Source of the DNA: an uncultured Sphingomonas sp.
GTDB taxonomy: Bacteria > Pseudomonadota > Alphaproteobacteria > Sphingomonadales > Sphingomonadaceae
Direction of reading: 5' to 3'
Length of the DNA stretch: 63,007 bases
Assembly (NCBI GenBank): GCA_913776255.1
Contig: CAJYLV010000043.1
Coordinates: 1-63,007 of the forward strand
The notes beneath the pieces are model-generated. The model ran no database searches. It had not been told where the DNA came from and saw only the letters and a list, made by a program, of their open reading frames with translations. The translations under genes were made by a program, and so were the position numbers. Of this stretch, positions 25,923 to 35,278 are shown piece by piece. Position 1 is the first letter of the stretch, and the number at the start of each line of letters is the position of its first letter.

Positions 25923-26563
25923 GAACACGTCGATACGGAGGGTGGTGGTGGCTTGTCCATCCGGTCCTGCTGCTGTTGCTCGCCGCACCGGCGTCGGCCG
26001 ATCCGCGCGCGCCGTTGATATGGGCGTTCGGCGACAGTTTGACGGCGGGTTACGGGTTGCCGCCGGCGCAGGGCTTTCCCGCGCAGCTTGAGGCGGAGCT
26101 GCGCCGGCAGGGCGTGATGGCGACGGTGCGCAACGGCGGCGTGGCGGGCGACACCGCCGCGCAGGGGCGCGCGCGGCTGCGCTGGGGGCTGCGCGGACTG
26201 AAGGCGCGGCCCGATCTGGTGATCGTCGAGCTGGGCGCGAACGACATGCTGCGCGGGCTGCCGGTCGCGCAGGCGCAGGCGAACCTCGATCGCATCCTGA
26301 CCGAATTGCGCGCGCGCGACATCCCGGTGCTGCTCGCCGGAATGCGCGCCGCGCCGAACATGGGCGGCGATTATGCGCGCGCGTTCGAGGGCATGTATCC
26401 GGCGCTGGCGAAGAAGCATCGCGTCGCGCTGTACCCGTTCTTCCTCGACGGGGTGGCGGGGCGGCGGGCGCTGTTCCAGGCGGACGGATTGCACCCCGAT
26501 CCGCGCGGCGTGGCGATCATCGTCCGGCGGATCGTGCCGGCGGTGCGGCGCGCGCTCAAGTAG
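25907..26563 (+). CDS. tesA: Arylesterase / TesA-like GDSL hydrolase
   Basis: Secreted SGNH hydrolase of 218 residues. After a basic start and a signal peptide (helix HPVLLLLLAAPASA, cleavage near residue 30) the four SGNH blocks are seen: FGDSLTAGYG (Ser), GGVAGDT (Gly), LGANDMLRG (Asn) and DGLHPDPRG (Asp-His). It acts in the periplasm on thioesters, esters or lysophospholipids. The divergent, abutting arrangement with ybbA/ybbP-type genes is conserved widely and suggests a shared envelope role. Confidence 0.94.
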   Translation: MEGRSRTRRYGGWWWLVHPVLLLLLAAPASADPRAPLIWAFGDSLTAGYGLPPAQGFPAQLEAELRRQGVMATVRNGGVAGDTAAQGRARLRWGLRGLKARPDLVIVELGANDMLRGLPVAQAQANLDRILTELRARDIPVLLAGMRAAPNMGGDYARAFEGMYPALAKKHRVALYPFFLDGVAGRRALFQADGLHPDPRGVAIIVRRIVPAVRRALK

Positions 26564-26615
26564 CGGGGATCGCTTGGGCGCGCGGGCGGTTGGTGGCGGA
26601 CAAGGAGATGCGACC

Positions 26616-26723
26616 ATGATGACCGATCCCGAACAGCGCGACGACGACGATCAGGCGCAGGCCATGGAAGAGGCGCAGGAGGAAGCCGCCGAGGAACGCG
26701 AGGAAGAGGGCGGGTATCAGTAG
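26616..26723 (+). CDS. Small acidic protein, 35 residues
   Basis: Short ORF starting ATG-ATG after an AAGGAG ribosome site 8 bases upstream. The product is extremely acidic and hydrophilic (runs of Asp and Glu with Gln/Ala, ending EEREEEGGYQ) and probably disordered or a single helix. I do not know the family. The good ribosome site and placement between tesA and the repeat at 26,733 support a real gene. Confidence 0.55.
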   Translation: MMTDPEQRDDDDQAQAMEEAQEEAAEEREEEGGYQ

Positions 26724-26732
26724 GGTATGTTT

Positions 26733-26778
26733 GTCATCCCGGACGTGATCCGGGACCCCGCTTCAAGGCCGGGATGAC
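26733..26778. repeat. Single family B palindromic repeat overlapping mobA 3' end
   Basis: GTCATCCCGG at the left end and CCGGGATGAC at the right end are exact inverses, with GATCCGGGACCCCGCTTC between. It is a single, shortened unit of the family found in pairs at 29,030, 37,951 and 52,366. On the reverse strand it encodes the last residues and stop codon of mobA. Confidence 0.8.
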
Positions 26779-27296
26779 GATAGATCGGTTAGATCGGCCG
26801 GGGTGTTGATGTTGGAGAGTACCACGCCGGGCAGCACCGCCGTAGCGCCCACAGAATCCGCCCAGCGGCGAATCGCGCGGGGCTGGTCGGCGCGCAGGTG
26901 CGCGAGCAGCGGTTCGCCGAGGGGCGTCGGCCACAGCCCGACGGTCGGTGCTTCCGCGGCATAGGCCGGTGCCGCGGCACGTAGCGCGGCGATCACCTCA
27001 TCAGGCAGGAACGGCGTGTCGCAGGCGGTGGTCAGCACCGCGTCGAAGCCGTGATCGGCGGCATAAGCGAGCGCGCCCGCGATGCCGCCGAGCGGGCCGA
27101 GGTCGGGGCGCGGCAGGTCGGGGATGCATGGCACCGGGGCCGTAGCGCGGCCGACGACGACGATCGTCTCGCAAAAGGGCGTCAGGCTGGCGATCGCATG
27201 ATCGATCAGTGCGCGTCCACCCAGCGCGGCCAGCGCCTTGTCGCTGCCGAAGCGGGTCGCGCGGCCACCGGCGAGGACGGCACCCAGCAGTCTCAT
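26763..27296 (-). CDS. mobA: Molybdenum cofactor guanylyltransferase
   Basis: Transfers GMP from GTP to molybdopterin to make the guanine dinucleotide cofactor; cytoplasmic. The 177-residue protein starts with the nucleotide-binding LGAVLAGGRATRFGSDKALA motif and has the DLGPLGGIAGAL and TTACDTPFLP segments of the family. Length is slightly under the E. coli protein. The final residues SSSRP and the stop codon are encoded by a palindromic repeat, so the C-terminus was probably reshaped by that insertion. No other molybdopterin genes are adjacent. Confidence 0.9.
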   Translation of the reverse strand: MRLLGAVLAGGRATRFGSDKALAALGGRALIDHAIASLTPFCETIVVVGRATAPVPCIPDLPRPDLGPLGGIAGALAYAADHGFDAVLTTACDTPFLPDEVIAALRAAAPAYAAEAPTVGLWPTPLGEPLLAHLRADQPRAIRRWADSVGATAVLPGVVLSNINTPADLTDLSSSRP

Positions 27297-27351
27297 GAAG
27301 CGGAGAAAAGCGGCGATCCGCCCCCCGTCAGAGGGGCGGTATGCCGATGGG

Positions 27352-27438
27352 TCAGAGCGTGGTGAACACGACGCCGACCACCAGCGCCTGAGCCGCCAGA
27401 ACCAGCACGGTGCTGGCCGCGGTTTCGAACATACGCAT
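27352..27438 (-). CDS. Putative 28-residue membrane peptide
   Basis: Very short ORF: MRMFETAAS followed by one hydrophobic helix (TVLVLAAQALVVGVVFTTL). GGAG stands 9 bases before the ATG. A single-helix peptide of this kind could be an inner-membrane modulator, but no partner is evident; mobA lies downstream on the same strand. The gap before it is AT-rich for this genome, as a promoter would be. Confidence 0.45.
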   Translation of the reverse strand: MRMFETAASTVLVLAAQALVVGVVFTTL

Positions 27439-27625
27439 GGGGTTGGTCTCCGTTTGCCGGATCATGCCGGCGAACGGGCAAATGGCGTTTATTGCTCGAC
27501 TGCGCAATAATTGAACAACGCATTCGCACTTGCACAAATTGCATCGGCCGAAGTGAGTGAAGTTTAACGATCGTTTTCATCGGCCGCTTTGCCCCAATCT
27601 CCCCTCATCACCCCGGAGAAGGGTG

Positions 27626-28939
27626 TCAGCCGCCGAAGACGCGGTCGAAAATCGTGTCGACGTGGCGGTAATGGTAGCCGAGGTCGAACTTTTCGTCGAT
27701 CTCGGCGGTCGACAGCGCGGCCGTGACTTCGGGATCGGCCTTGAGCAGCTCCTGCAACGACAGTCGGCCGTCCGATTCCCATACTTTCATCGCGTTACGC
27801 TGGACGAGGCGATAGGCGTCCTCGCGGCTGACCCCGGCCTGCGTCAGCGCGAGCAGCACGCGCTGCGAGTGGACCAGCCCGCCCATCCGGTCGAGGTTCT
27901 TCTGCATCCGCTCGGGATAGACGAGCAATTTGTCGACCACGCCGGTGAGCCGCGCGAGCGCGAAATCGAGCGTGATCGTCGCGTCCGGGCCGATGTAGCG
28001 CTCGACCGAGGAGTGCGAAATGTCGCGTTCGTGCCACAAGGCGACGTTCTCGAGCGCCGGCGTGACGTAACCGCGCACCATCCGGGCCAATCCGGTGAGG
28101 TTTTCGGTCAGCACCGGGTTGCGCTTGTGCGGCATCGCCGACGAACCCTTCTGCCCCGGGGAGAAATATTCCTCGGCTTCGAGCACCTCGGTGCGCTGAA
28201 GATGGCGGACTTCGGTGGCGAGGCGCTCGATCGAGCTGGCGATCACGCCCAGCGTCGCGAAATACATCGCGTGGCGGTCGCGCGGGATGACCTGCGTCGA
28301 GACGGGCTCGATCGCGAGGCCGAGCTTGGCGGCGACATGCGCCTCGACGCGCGGATCGACGTTGGCGAAGGTGCCGACGGCGCCCGAGATCGCGGCAGTC
28401 GCGATGTCCTCGCGCGCCATCGCGAGCCGCGCGCGGTTGCGGCGGAATTCGGCATGCGCCTGCGCCAGCTTGAGCCCGAAGGTGACCGGCTCGGCATGGA
28501 TGCCGTGGCTGCGCCCGATCGTCGGAGTCAGCTTGTGTTCCCTGGCGCGGCGCTCCAGCACCTCGAGCAGCCGGTCGATGTCGGCGAGCAGGATGTCGGA
28601 GGCGCGGGCGAGCTGCACCGACAGGGTGGTGTCGAGCACGTCGGACGAGGTCATGCCCTGGTGCATGAAGCGCGCCTCGTCGCCGACCTGCTCCGCGACC
28701 CACGTCAGGAAGGCGATAACGTCATGCTTGGTGACCGCCTCGATCGCATCGATCGCGGCGACGTCGATCCGCGGGTTGGTCGCCCACCATTTCCAGAGCG
28801 CCTCGGCGGCGCTCTTCGGGACCACGCCCAGCTCGGCCAGCGCGTCGGTGGCGTGCGCCTCGATCTCGAACCAGATGCGATAGCGCGCCTCCGGCTCCCA
28901 GATCGCGGCCATGTCGGGGCGGGAGTAGCGGGGGATCAT
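27626..28939 (-). CDS. purB: Adenylosuccinate lyase
   Basis: Cleaves SAICAR to AICAR and adenylosuccinate to AMP, releasing fumarate, in purine synthesis. The 437-residue cytoplasmic enzyme has the fumarase/aspartase superfamily signature with catalytic Ser loop in [11 protein letters not shown], and conserved TSSDVLDT and [10 protein letters not shown] segments carrying the catalytic His. It begins [14 protein letters not shown], typical for the bacterial type. Not linked to the purCSQ genes at 47.5-49.3 kb. Confidence 0.97.
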   Translation of the reverse strand: MIPRYSRPDMAAIWEPEARYRIWFEIEAHATDALAELGVVPKSAAEALWKWWATNPRIDVAAIDAIEAVTKHDVIAFLTWVAEQVGDEARFMHQGMTSSDVLDTTLSVQLARASDILLADIDRLLEVLERRAREHKLTPTIGRSHGIHAEPVTFGLKLAQAHAEFRRNRARLAMAREDIATAAISGAVGTFANVDPRVEAHVAAKLGLAIEPVSTQVIPRDRHAMYFATLGVIASSIERLATEVRHLQRTEVLEAEEYFSPGQKGSSAMPHKRNPVLTENLTGLARMVRGYVTPALENVALWHERDISHSSVERYIGPDATITLDFALARLTGVVDKLLVYPERMQKNLDRMGGLVHSQRVLLALTQAGVSREDAYRLVQRNAMKVWESDGRLSLQELLKADPEVTAALSTAEIDEKFDLGYHYRHVDTIFDRVFGG

Positions 28940-29029
28940 GCGCGCGGTCCTTCAGGGAAAAAGGGAGTCGGCGCGCGGTTAGCAGCGTGGGGGCGGGCGG
29001 GCAAATGCCGGCCCGGCACGCAGCGCTCT

Positions 29030-29114
29030 CGTCGCCCCGGACTTGATCCGGGGCCCCGCTTCTTCTTGCCGTCAGAAGGAAGAAGCGGGATCCCGGATCA
29101 AGTCCGGGATGACG
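29030..29114. repeat. Paired palindromic repeat, family B
   Basis: Left unit from 29,030 (CGTCGCCCCGGACTTGATCC) and right unit ending 29,114 (AAGTCCGGGATGACG) are inverted copies of the family B element with a short spacer around 29,068-29,079. Each unit contains GGACTTGATCCGGG and an AAGAAGCGGG tail. It lies between purB and the Gfo/Idh/MocA gene. Confidence 0.88.
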
Positions 29115-29149
29115 GAAGAGGAGAGGTGCCGGGTTTAGGTCGGTCGGGT

Positions 29150-30241
29150 TCAGACAAGCCGGATCGTCTTGCCCTCGCGCGCGGAGCGATAGATCGCCTC
29201 GACGATCCGGATGTCGCGCAGGCCCTCCTCGCCCGAGACGATCGGCTCGCGCCCGTCGATCACGCATTGCGACAGATGGTCGAGCTGCCCGGCGAACTGC
29301 GTCTTGCCGGGGCCGGGCGGCGGCGTGATCTCCTGCTCGCGCCCGTCGCGACCGGTCCACAGCCGGTTGCCGTCATAGCGGGTGGCAGGTTCCAGCTCGA
29401 CGCGGCCCTTGCTGCCCATCAGCAGGATGCGGTTCTGGTTGGCCGAATACATCGACTGGCAGCCCGCCAGCGCGCCGGACGGGAATTCGAGCGTCCACTC
29501 GATCATGTCCTCGACCTCGTGGAAGCGCGGGTCGCTGCGGTCGGTCGACTCGCGCGCGGTGACCGCGACCGGCTCCTCGCCGGTCATGTAGCGCGCCGCC
29601 TGCAGGCTGTAGACGCCCATGTCCATCAGCGACCCGCCGCCCGACAGCGCCTTGCGCAGTCGCCACGCCTTGGGATCGCCGGCGTTGAAGCCGTGTTCGG
29701 AGCGGACGTAGCGGATCTTGCCGGTGTCGGGCTGTTTGGCGAGCCGCATCGCGGCGATGTTCGTCGCCTCGAAATGGCAGCGATAGCCGATCATCAGCTT
29801 GCGGTCGGCGGCCTTGCACGCCGCGATCATCGCCTCGCACTCGGCGACCGACACCGCCATCGGCTTTTCGCACATCACATGCTTGCCGGCCTTGGCGGCG
29901 CGGATCGTATATTCGGCGTGCATCGAATTGGGCAGGCAGACATAGACGATGTCGACGTCCGGATTGTCGCGGATGCTGTCGAAATTGGCGTAGGAATAGA
30001 TCGCCTTGTCCGACAGGCCATATTCGGCGGCGACCTTCTTCGCCTTGGCGGGATCGCCGCTGACCACCGCCGCCAGCCGGCTGTGCGCGCAGTTCTTGAA
30101 CTCGGGGATGATCCGGCCGAGGCCATAGCCGCCGAGCCCGACGATCGCATAGCCGAGCTTGCGCTGCGACGGTTGCGCGCAGGCGCTGCCCGCCACCAGC
30201 AACGGCGCGGCCGCGATCAGCGTGCGGCGTCCGATCTCCAT
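29150..30241 (-). CDS. Tat-exported Gfo/Idh/MocA family oxidoreductase
   Basis: 363-residue NAD(P)-dependent sugar oxidoreductase-like protein. A twin-arginine signal (GRRTLIAAAPLLVAGSACA) directs folded export. The Rossmann domain shows YAIVGLGGYG and the family's CEKPMAVSV motif with its conserved Lys. The C-terminal domain includes GGGSLMDMGVYSLQAARYM, with the Asp-x-Gly-x-Tyr region near the substrate pocket. This matches the periplasmic glucose-fructose oxidoreductase group, which keeps NADP tightly bound. Start ATG 30,241 is chosen because GGGAGGTG precedes it. The sugar substrate cannot be stated. Confidence 0.88.
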   Translation of the reverse strand: MEIGRRTLIAAAPLLVAGSACAQPSQRKLGYAIVGLGGYGLGRIIPEFKNCAHSRLAAVVSGDPAKAKKVAAEYGLSDKAIYSYANFDSIRDNPDVDIVYVCLPNSMHAEYTIRAAKAGKHVMCEKPMAVSVAECEAMIAACKAADRKLMIGYRCHFEATNIAAMRLAKQPDTGKIRYVRSEHGFNAGDPKAWRLRKALSGGGSLMDMGVYSLQAARYMTGEEPVAVTARESTDRSDPRFHEVEDMIEWTLEFPSGALAGCQSMYSANQNRILLMGSKGRVELEPATRYDGNRLWTGRDGREQEITPPPGPGKTQFAGQLDHLSQCVIDGREPIVSGEEGLRDIRIVEAIYRSAREGKTIRLV

Positions 30242-30303
30242 CCTCACCTCCCTGTTTGTTCACCGGGCAGGCTGAGGATCGCCGGCCGCAATGTCAACGC
30301 GGT

Positions 30304-30819
30304 CTATTTCAATGACATAGGTAAGCCCGCCACCAGCAGGTCGACGCGATCGGCGGCGGCGGCGACGCGCTGGTTGACCCGGCCCGCCACGTCGCGGAAG
30401 CGCCGCGCGAGCGCATTGTCGGGGACGATCCCCCAGCCGACCTCGTTCGACACCAGCACGATCCGCGCCGACGATCGCGTCAGCGCAGCGACCAGCGCCT
30501 CGGTCGCGGCATCGATATCGGCGTCGGCGAGCAGCAGGTTCGAGGTCCAGAGCGTCAGGCAATCGACCAGCAGCACCCCGTCCTCGATCGCGGCGATCGT
30601 CTCGGGCAGCGCGAGCGGTGCCTCGATCGTCGTCCAGGCGGCGCTGCGGTCGGCGCGGTGGTGCGCGATCCGCTCCGCCATCTCCGCATCGAATGCCTGC
30701 GCGGTGGCGACGAACCGCCACGGCGCGGCGCACGCCTCGGCCAGCGCCTGCGCATGGCGGCTCTTGCCCGAGCGCGCGCCGCCCAGCACGAGCCGGATAC
30801 GCCAGGGATCGTCGGTCAT
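30304..30819 (-). CDS. cobP: Adenosylcobinamide kinase / guanylyltransferase
   Basis: Phosphorylates adenosylcobinamide and transfers GMP to it, preparing the nucleotide loop of cobalamin. The 171-residue protein has the P-loop GGARSGKS (13-20), the guanylylated-His region IAHHRADR (His53/54), LLVDCLTLWTSNLL and VSNEVGWGIVP, as in CobU/CobP. ATG 30,819 follows AAGGACC. It is transcribed away from the cobD-cbiB-cobQ operon, with 63 bases between the starts. Confidence 0.95.
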   Translation of the reverse strand: MTDDPWRIRLVLGGARSGKSRHAQALAEACAAPWRFVATAQAFDAEMAERIAHHRADRSAAWTTIEAPLALPETIAAIEDGVLLVDCLTLWTSNLLLADADIDAATEALVAALTRSSARIVLVSNEVGWGIVPDNALARRFRDVAGRVNQRVAAAADRVDLLVAGLPMSLK

Positions 30820-30882
30820 CTTGGTCCTTGCCTGTCGATACGCCATTGCCGATGGAGGCGGCCTTGCCGCAATTCGGGGCCT

Positions 30883-31872
30883 ATGTCGCGCGATCTGACC
30901 TTTCACGGCGGCCGTATCGAGACCGCGGCCCGGCTGTATCCCGACGCGCCGCGCCCGTGGCTGGACCTGTCGACGGGGATCAATCCTTATGCATGGAAAC
31001 CGCCGGCGGGGCTGGCGGTCGATCAGCACCGGCTGCCGTCCGGGGAAACGCTGGCGGGGTTGCTGGCGGCGGCGGGGGCGGCGTTCGGCTTGGCGGGGGC
31101 GCTGGCCGCGGTGCCGGGGAGCGATCTGGCGCTGCGGTTGCTGGCGACGCTTGATCTGCCGCGACCGTGGCACGTGGTGACGCCCTGCTATCGTACGCAT
31201 CGCGACGCCCTGCCGGGGGCGAAGGCGATTGCGGCGGAGCGGATCGGCGCGGTGGCGGCGGCCGGCGGGACCTTGCTGCTCGCGAACCCCAATAACCCCG
31301 ACGGCCGACTCGTCGCGCCGGACGCGTTGTTGATGGTCGCGCGGGCGCTCGGCGCGCGCGGCGGGATGCTGATCGTCGACGAGGCGTTCGCGGATGCGCT
31401 GGCGGGGGCGAGCGTGTTGCCGTTGCTGGGCGCGGACGATCCGGTGGTGGTGCTGCGGTCGTTCGGGAAGTTCTACGGTCTGGCCGGGGTGCGCCTCGGG
31501 TTCGTGGGCGGCGCGCGATCGGTGGTGGCGCGGATCGCGGCGCTGCTGGGCGACTGGCCGGTGTCGGCGACCGCGCTGGCCTATGGCACGGCGGCCTATC
31601 GCGACGTGGCATGGGCGGAGCGGATGCGGTTGCGGCTGGTAGCGGAGGCGGTGAATCTCGACGCCTTGCTCGCCGGACAGGGACTGATCGCGCGCGGGGC
31701 GTGTCCGCTGTTCCGGCTGGTCGAGGGCGACGGCGCGGGGGCGATGTTCGAGCGACTCGCGCGCGCCGGCATCCTGACGCGGCCGTTCGAGGAGCGGGCG
31801 GACCGGCTGCGGTTCGGGCTGCCGGGCGCGGGCTTCGACCGGTTGCAAGCCGTCTTGGCCGGCGATGGCTGA
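30883..31872 (+). CDS. cobD: Threonine-phosphate decarboxylase (cobalamin synthesis)
   Basis: PLP enzyme making (R)-1-amino-2-propanol phosphate, the linker of the nucleotide loop (CobD in Salmonella naming, CobC in Pseudomonas naming). The 329-residue protein has aminotransferase class I/II features: FHGGRIETAA and DLSTGINPYAW at the start, LLLANPNNPDGRL, IVDEAFAD, and the PLP lysine in LRSFGKFYGLAGVRLGF. It is shorter than average by a few tens of residues in the central region. The 3' end overlaps cbiB by 8 bases. Confidence 0.93.
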   Translation: MSRDLTFHGGRIETAARLYPDAPRPWLDLSTGINPYAWKPPAGLAVDQHRLPSGETLAGLLAAAGAAFGLAGALAAVPGSDLALRLLATLDLPRPWHVVTPCYRTHRDALPGAKAIAAERIGAVAAAGGTLLLANPNNPDGRLVAPDALLMVARALGARGGMLIVDEAFADALAGASVLPLLGADDPVVVLRSFGKFYGLAGVRLGFVGGARSVVARIAALLGDWPVSATALAYGTAAYRDVAWAERMRLRLVAEAVNLDALLAGQGLIARGACPLFRLVEGDGAGAMFERLARAGILTRPFEERADRLRFGLPGAGFDRLQAVLAGDG

Positions 31873-32788
31873 GCCGGTCGCGCTGGCAGCGCTGGCGATC
31901 GACGTTGCGGTCGGATGGCCGGCGTGGCTCTACGCGCGGGTTGGGCATCCGGTCGGCGCGATCGCGCGGGTGATCGGCGTGCTGGAGGGACGCTGGAACC
32001 GGCCGGGGGTGCCGCGCCGGCTGCTCGGGGTGGTGACCATCGCGATCGTGGTGGCGTCGACCGCGCTCGTTGCGGTGCTTGCCGGGCGCGGCGTGCACGC
32101 GGCGGGGCTCGGCTGGGTCGGGGTGGCGGTGCTCGCGTGGCCCGGGCTGGCGCAGCGGAGCCTGTACGAGCATGTCCGGCCGGTCGCGACGGCGCTGGGG
32201 CGCGGCGACCTGCCGGCGGCGCGGCGCGCGGTGGCGATGATCGTCGGGCGCGACACGGCGACGCTGGATGAGGCGGGGGTGGCACGCGCGGCGATCGAGA
32301 GTCTGGCGGAGAGCTTCTGCGACGGCATTGCCGCGCCGCTGTTCTGGTTGCTGGTCGGGGGTTTGCCGGGACTGTGGGCGTATAAGGCGATCAACACCGC
32401 CGACAGCCTGATCGGGCATCGCGAGGAACGCTGGCGCGACTTCGGCTGGGCGGCGGCGCGGCTGGACGACGTCGCCAACTGGATCCCGGCGCGGATCGGG
32501 GCGGTGCTGATCTGCGTGGCGGGCGGCGGCGGCTGGCGGGTGCTTTGGCGCGACGCGCGCCGCCACGCCTCGCCCAACGGCGGCTGGACCGAGGCGGCGA
32601 TGGCGGGGGTGCTGGGGGTCAGGCTCGCCGGGCCAGTCGCCTATGACGGCGTGATCGCCGACAAGCCGTGGATCGGGGAGGGGCAGCCGGCCGCGGGTCC
32701 GTTGGACATCCGCCACGCGCTGAGGGTCTATGGCGGGGCGTGCGGGTTGCTGTGGGTCATCGCGGGGGTAGCGGCATGGGCAAGCTGA
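31865..32788 (+). CDS. cbiB: Adenosylcobinamide-phosphate synthase
   Basis: Membrane enzyme that attaches the aminopropanol (phosphate) arm to cobyric acid (CbiB in Salmonella naming, CobD in Pseudomonas naming). The 307-residue product has several hydrophobic helices and the family stretches [44 protein letters not shown] and [13 protein letters not shown]. It overlaps cobD at its start and cobQ at its end by 13 bases. Confidence 0.94.
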   Translation: MAEPVALAALAIDVAVGWPAWLYARVGHPVGAIARVIGVLEGRWNRPGVPRRLLGVVTIAIVVASTALVAVLAGRGVHAAGLGWVGVAVLAWPGLAQRSLYEHVRPVATALGRGDLPAARRAVAMIVGRDTATLDEAGVARAAIESLAESFCDGIAAPLFWLLVGGLPGLWAYKAINTADSLIGHREERWRDFGWAAARLDDVANWIPARIGAVLICVAGGGGWRVLWRDARRHASPNGGWTEAAMAGVLGVRLAGPVAYDGVIADKPWIGEGQPAAGPLDIRHALRVYGGACGLLWVIAGVAAWAS

Positions 32789-34230
32789 TGCTGCAAGGGA
32801 CCGGCTCCGATGTCGGCAAGTCGGTGCTGGTCGCGGGGCTGTGCCGGGCCTATGCCAATCGCGGGCTGACGGTGCGCCCGTTCAAGCCGCAGAATATGTC
32901 GACGAATGCGGCGGTTACCGCGGAGGGCGGCGAGATCGGGCGCGCGCAGGCGACGCAGGCGATCGCCGCGCGGGTCGCGCCGCATGTCGACATGAACCCG
33001 GTGCTGCTCAAGCCGCAGGGCGACCGCACCTCGCAGCTGATCGTGCGCGGGCGGATGCGCGGGACGCTGGCGGCGGCACGCTGGCGCGAGGGGCGGGAAG
33101 GCTTGCTCGCCGAGGTGCTGGAGAGCTTCGCCGCGCTGCAGAGACAGGCCGATCTGGTGCTGGTCGAGGGCGCGGGGTCTCCGGCCGAGATCAATCTGCG
33201 CGCCGGGGACATCGCGAACATGGGGTTCGCGCGCGCCGCCGACGTGCCGGTGGTGCTGGTCGGCGACATCGATCGCGGCGGGGTGATCGCGTCGCTGGTC
33301 GGGACGCGCGCGGTGCTCGACGCGGACGATGCGGCGATGGTGAAAGGGTTTATCATCAATCGCTTCCGGGGTGATCCGGCGCTGTTCGACGACGGTTATC
33401 GCGCGATCGAGCAGCGCAGCGGGTGGCGCGGCTTCGGGGTGGTGCCGTGGCTGGCGGAGGCGGCGCGGTTGCCGAGCGAGGATGCGGTGGTGCTGGAACG
33501 CGCGCGCGCACGGCCGGGCGGGCGGGTGCTGGTAGCATGCCCGGTGACGCGGCACGTCGCCAATTTCGACGATCTCGATCCGCTCAGGCTCGATCCCGCG
33601 ATCGAGGTAGCGATGATCCCGCCGGGATCTCCGTTACCGGCCGAGGCGGCGCTGGTGGTGCTGCCCGGATCGAAGGCGACGATCGCCGACCTTGCCTTCA
33701 TGCGCGAACAGGGCTGGGACATCGACCTGATCGCGCACCGGCGGCGCGGCGGGGCGGTGCTGGGGCTGTGCGGCGGGTATCAGATGCTCGGGCGGACGGT
33801 CGCCGATCCGCTGGGGCTGGAGGGGCCGGCGGGAAGCGTGGCGGGGCTCGGGTTGCTTGAGGTCGATACCGTGCTGGGGGGCGACAAGATGCTGCGACAG
33901 GTGCGCGGCGTGGCGCGCGGGGCGGCGTTCGAGGGGTATGAGATGCACCTCGGGACCACGACCGGCGCGGATATGGCGCGGCCGGTGGCACGGTTTGACG
34001 ACGGGGGGCACGACGGCGCGACGAGCGCCGACGGGCTGGTCGCGGGCACCTATGTCCACGGACTGTTCGGGCTGGCGGCGCAGCGGCGCGCGTGGCTGGC
34101 GGCGGCGGGTGAGGGGCCGGATCATGCCGCGTCGGTCGATGCCGCGCTTGACGCGATCGCCGCGGCGCTGGAGCGGCATCTCGATCTCGACGCCTTGCTG
34201 GCGGTCGCGCGCGGATCAGCCGCAGAGTAA
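32776..34230 (+). CDS. cobQ: Cobyric acid synthase
   Basis: Glutamine-dependent amidase that converts adenosylcobyrinate a,c-diamide to adenosylcobyric acid. The 484-residue protein has an N-terminal ATP-binding domain ([33 protein letters not shown]) and a C-terminal glutaminase domain with nucleophile Cys in [11 protein letters not shown] and catalytic His in YVHGLF. Start is ATG 32,776, inside the end of cbiB. The 3' end overlaps cobS by 15 bases, tail to tail. Confidence 0.96.
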   Translation: MGKLMLQGTGSDVGKSVLVAGLCRAYANRGLTVRPFKPQNMSTNAAVTAEGGEIGRAQATQAIAARVAPHVDMNPVLLKPQGDRTSQLIVRGRMRGTLAAARWREGREGLLAEVLESFAALQRQADLVLVEGAGSPAEINLRAGDIANMGFARAADVPVVLVGDIDRGGVIASLVGTRAVLDADDAAMVKGFIINRFRGDPALFDDGYRAIEQRSGWRGFGVVPWLAEAARLPSEDAVVLERARARPGGRVLVACPVTRHVANFDDLDPLRLDPAIEVAMIPPGSPLPAEAALVVLPGSKATIADLAFMREQGWDIDLIAHRRRGGAVLGLCGGYQMLGRTVADPLGLEGPAGSVAGLGLLEVDTVLGGDKMLRQVRGVARGAAFEGYEMHLGTTTGADMARPVARFDDGGHDGATSADGLVAGTYVHGLFGLAAQRRAWLAAAGEGPDHAASVDAALDAIAAALERHLDLDALLAVARGSAAE

Positions 34231-34914
34231 GGCGGCGAGCAGCGCGCTTTCGACCATCTCGATCCCCGCGCCATGCGCGTCGCCGTTGACGCCGCCGAGC
34301 CGGTGGCGGCACCACCAGCCATATAGCGCGACGACCAGTGGCGCGGCGAGCAGCGGCGGGGCGGCGACCGCCGCCAGCGCGAGCAGCGCGAGCCAGCCGG
34401 TCAGGTCGCGCGTACGGACTGCGTTCGCCACCTGCGCGCCCAGGCCGGTGCCGAGTGGCGGGAGCCAGCGCGCCCAGGCGAGCGGCGCGACGCGCGCGGC
34501 GAACGGGAGCAGCGCCACCCGCCAGTCGCCCGCCAGCGCGTGGAGCAGGACGAGCTTGGCGATGAGCTGGAGCGTGATCGCGACGACGGCGAAGCTGCCG
34601 ACATGCGGGTCGCGCATCACCGCGAGCAGCCGCGTCCGGTCACCATGCGCCGCACCGACGCCGTCCGCGACATCGCCGAGCCCGTCGAGGTGGAGCGCGC
34701 CGGTCACCGCGATCCACACGACCAGCCCGGCGAGCGCGCCGGTCCACGGATCGTGCCGCGCGCCGAGCCACGCCGCCCCCGCGACCAGCACGCCGATCAC
34801 CAGCCCGACCAGCGGGTAGCAGCGGATCGCGGCGGCGAAATCCTCCGGCGTGCCGGTGGTGCGCGGCACGGGCAGGCGGGTGAGAAAGGCGAAGGCGAGC
34901 CACAGGCGGGTCAT
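34216..34914 (-). CDS. cobS: Adenosylcobinamide-GDP ribazoletransferase (cobalamin synthase)
   Basis: Membrane enzyme joining adenosylcobinamide-GDP with alpha-ribazole (phosphate), the final assembly step. The 232-residue product has six or so helices and the signature [21 protein letters not shown] with its acidic, metal-binding Asp set, followed by [12 protein letters not shown]. It faces the cobD-cbiB-cobQ operon from the other strand. Confidence 0.94.
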   Translation of the reverse strand: MTRLWLAFAFLTRLPVPRTTGTPEDFAAAIRCYPLVGLVIGVLVAGAAWLGARHDPWTGALAGLVVWIAVTGALHLDGLGDVADGVGAAHGDRTRLLAVMRDPHVGSFAVVAITLQLIAKLVLLHALAGDWRVALLPFAARVAPLAWARWLPPLGTGLGAQVANAVRTRDLTGWLALLALAAVAAPPLLAAPLVVALYGWWCRHRLGGVNGDAHGAGIEMVESALLAALLCG

Positions 34915-35278
34915 GGGTTTAGCTCAGGTGACGCGGAGCGTGACGCACCGGGGCGGCGCGCGTGGTTCGGATTGCAGCCACTGCGGCCCGCTTCATGTCG
35001 GTGATCAGCCTTGATCGGAGGTTACGCCCTCCCGATACCCCAGCTTTGATCGACCGTTGCGGGAAAATGCAGCCGGGAACGATTTTCGGGAAAGCTCGCC
35101 TCGATGGGTGATGCTGCCGCAAGCGGGGATGGCCCATTCTCTCATCGCCGGTTCCTTTTCGAAAAAGCATCGTGCCCTACATCTCGTCATGAGGATCATG
35201 TTCGCCATGTCGTTGGCGTCGGGTGCAGCCGGGGCACCGGCTCAGACAGCGCAAGCGCGTCCCAGTGAGAGTGCAGCA
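34915..35278. other. Gap before the VOC gene, lower GC
   Basis: About 360 bases of reduced GC content between cobS and the VOC protein. The reading frame of the VOC gene stays open from 35,057 and includes a short signal-peptide-like stretch (ATG 35,189: MRIMFAMSLASGAAGAPAQT). I see no RNA gene or repeat in it. Confidence 0.4.
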
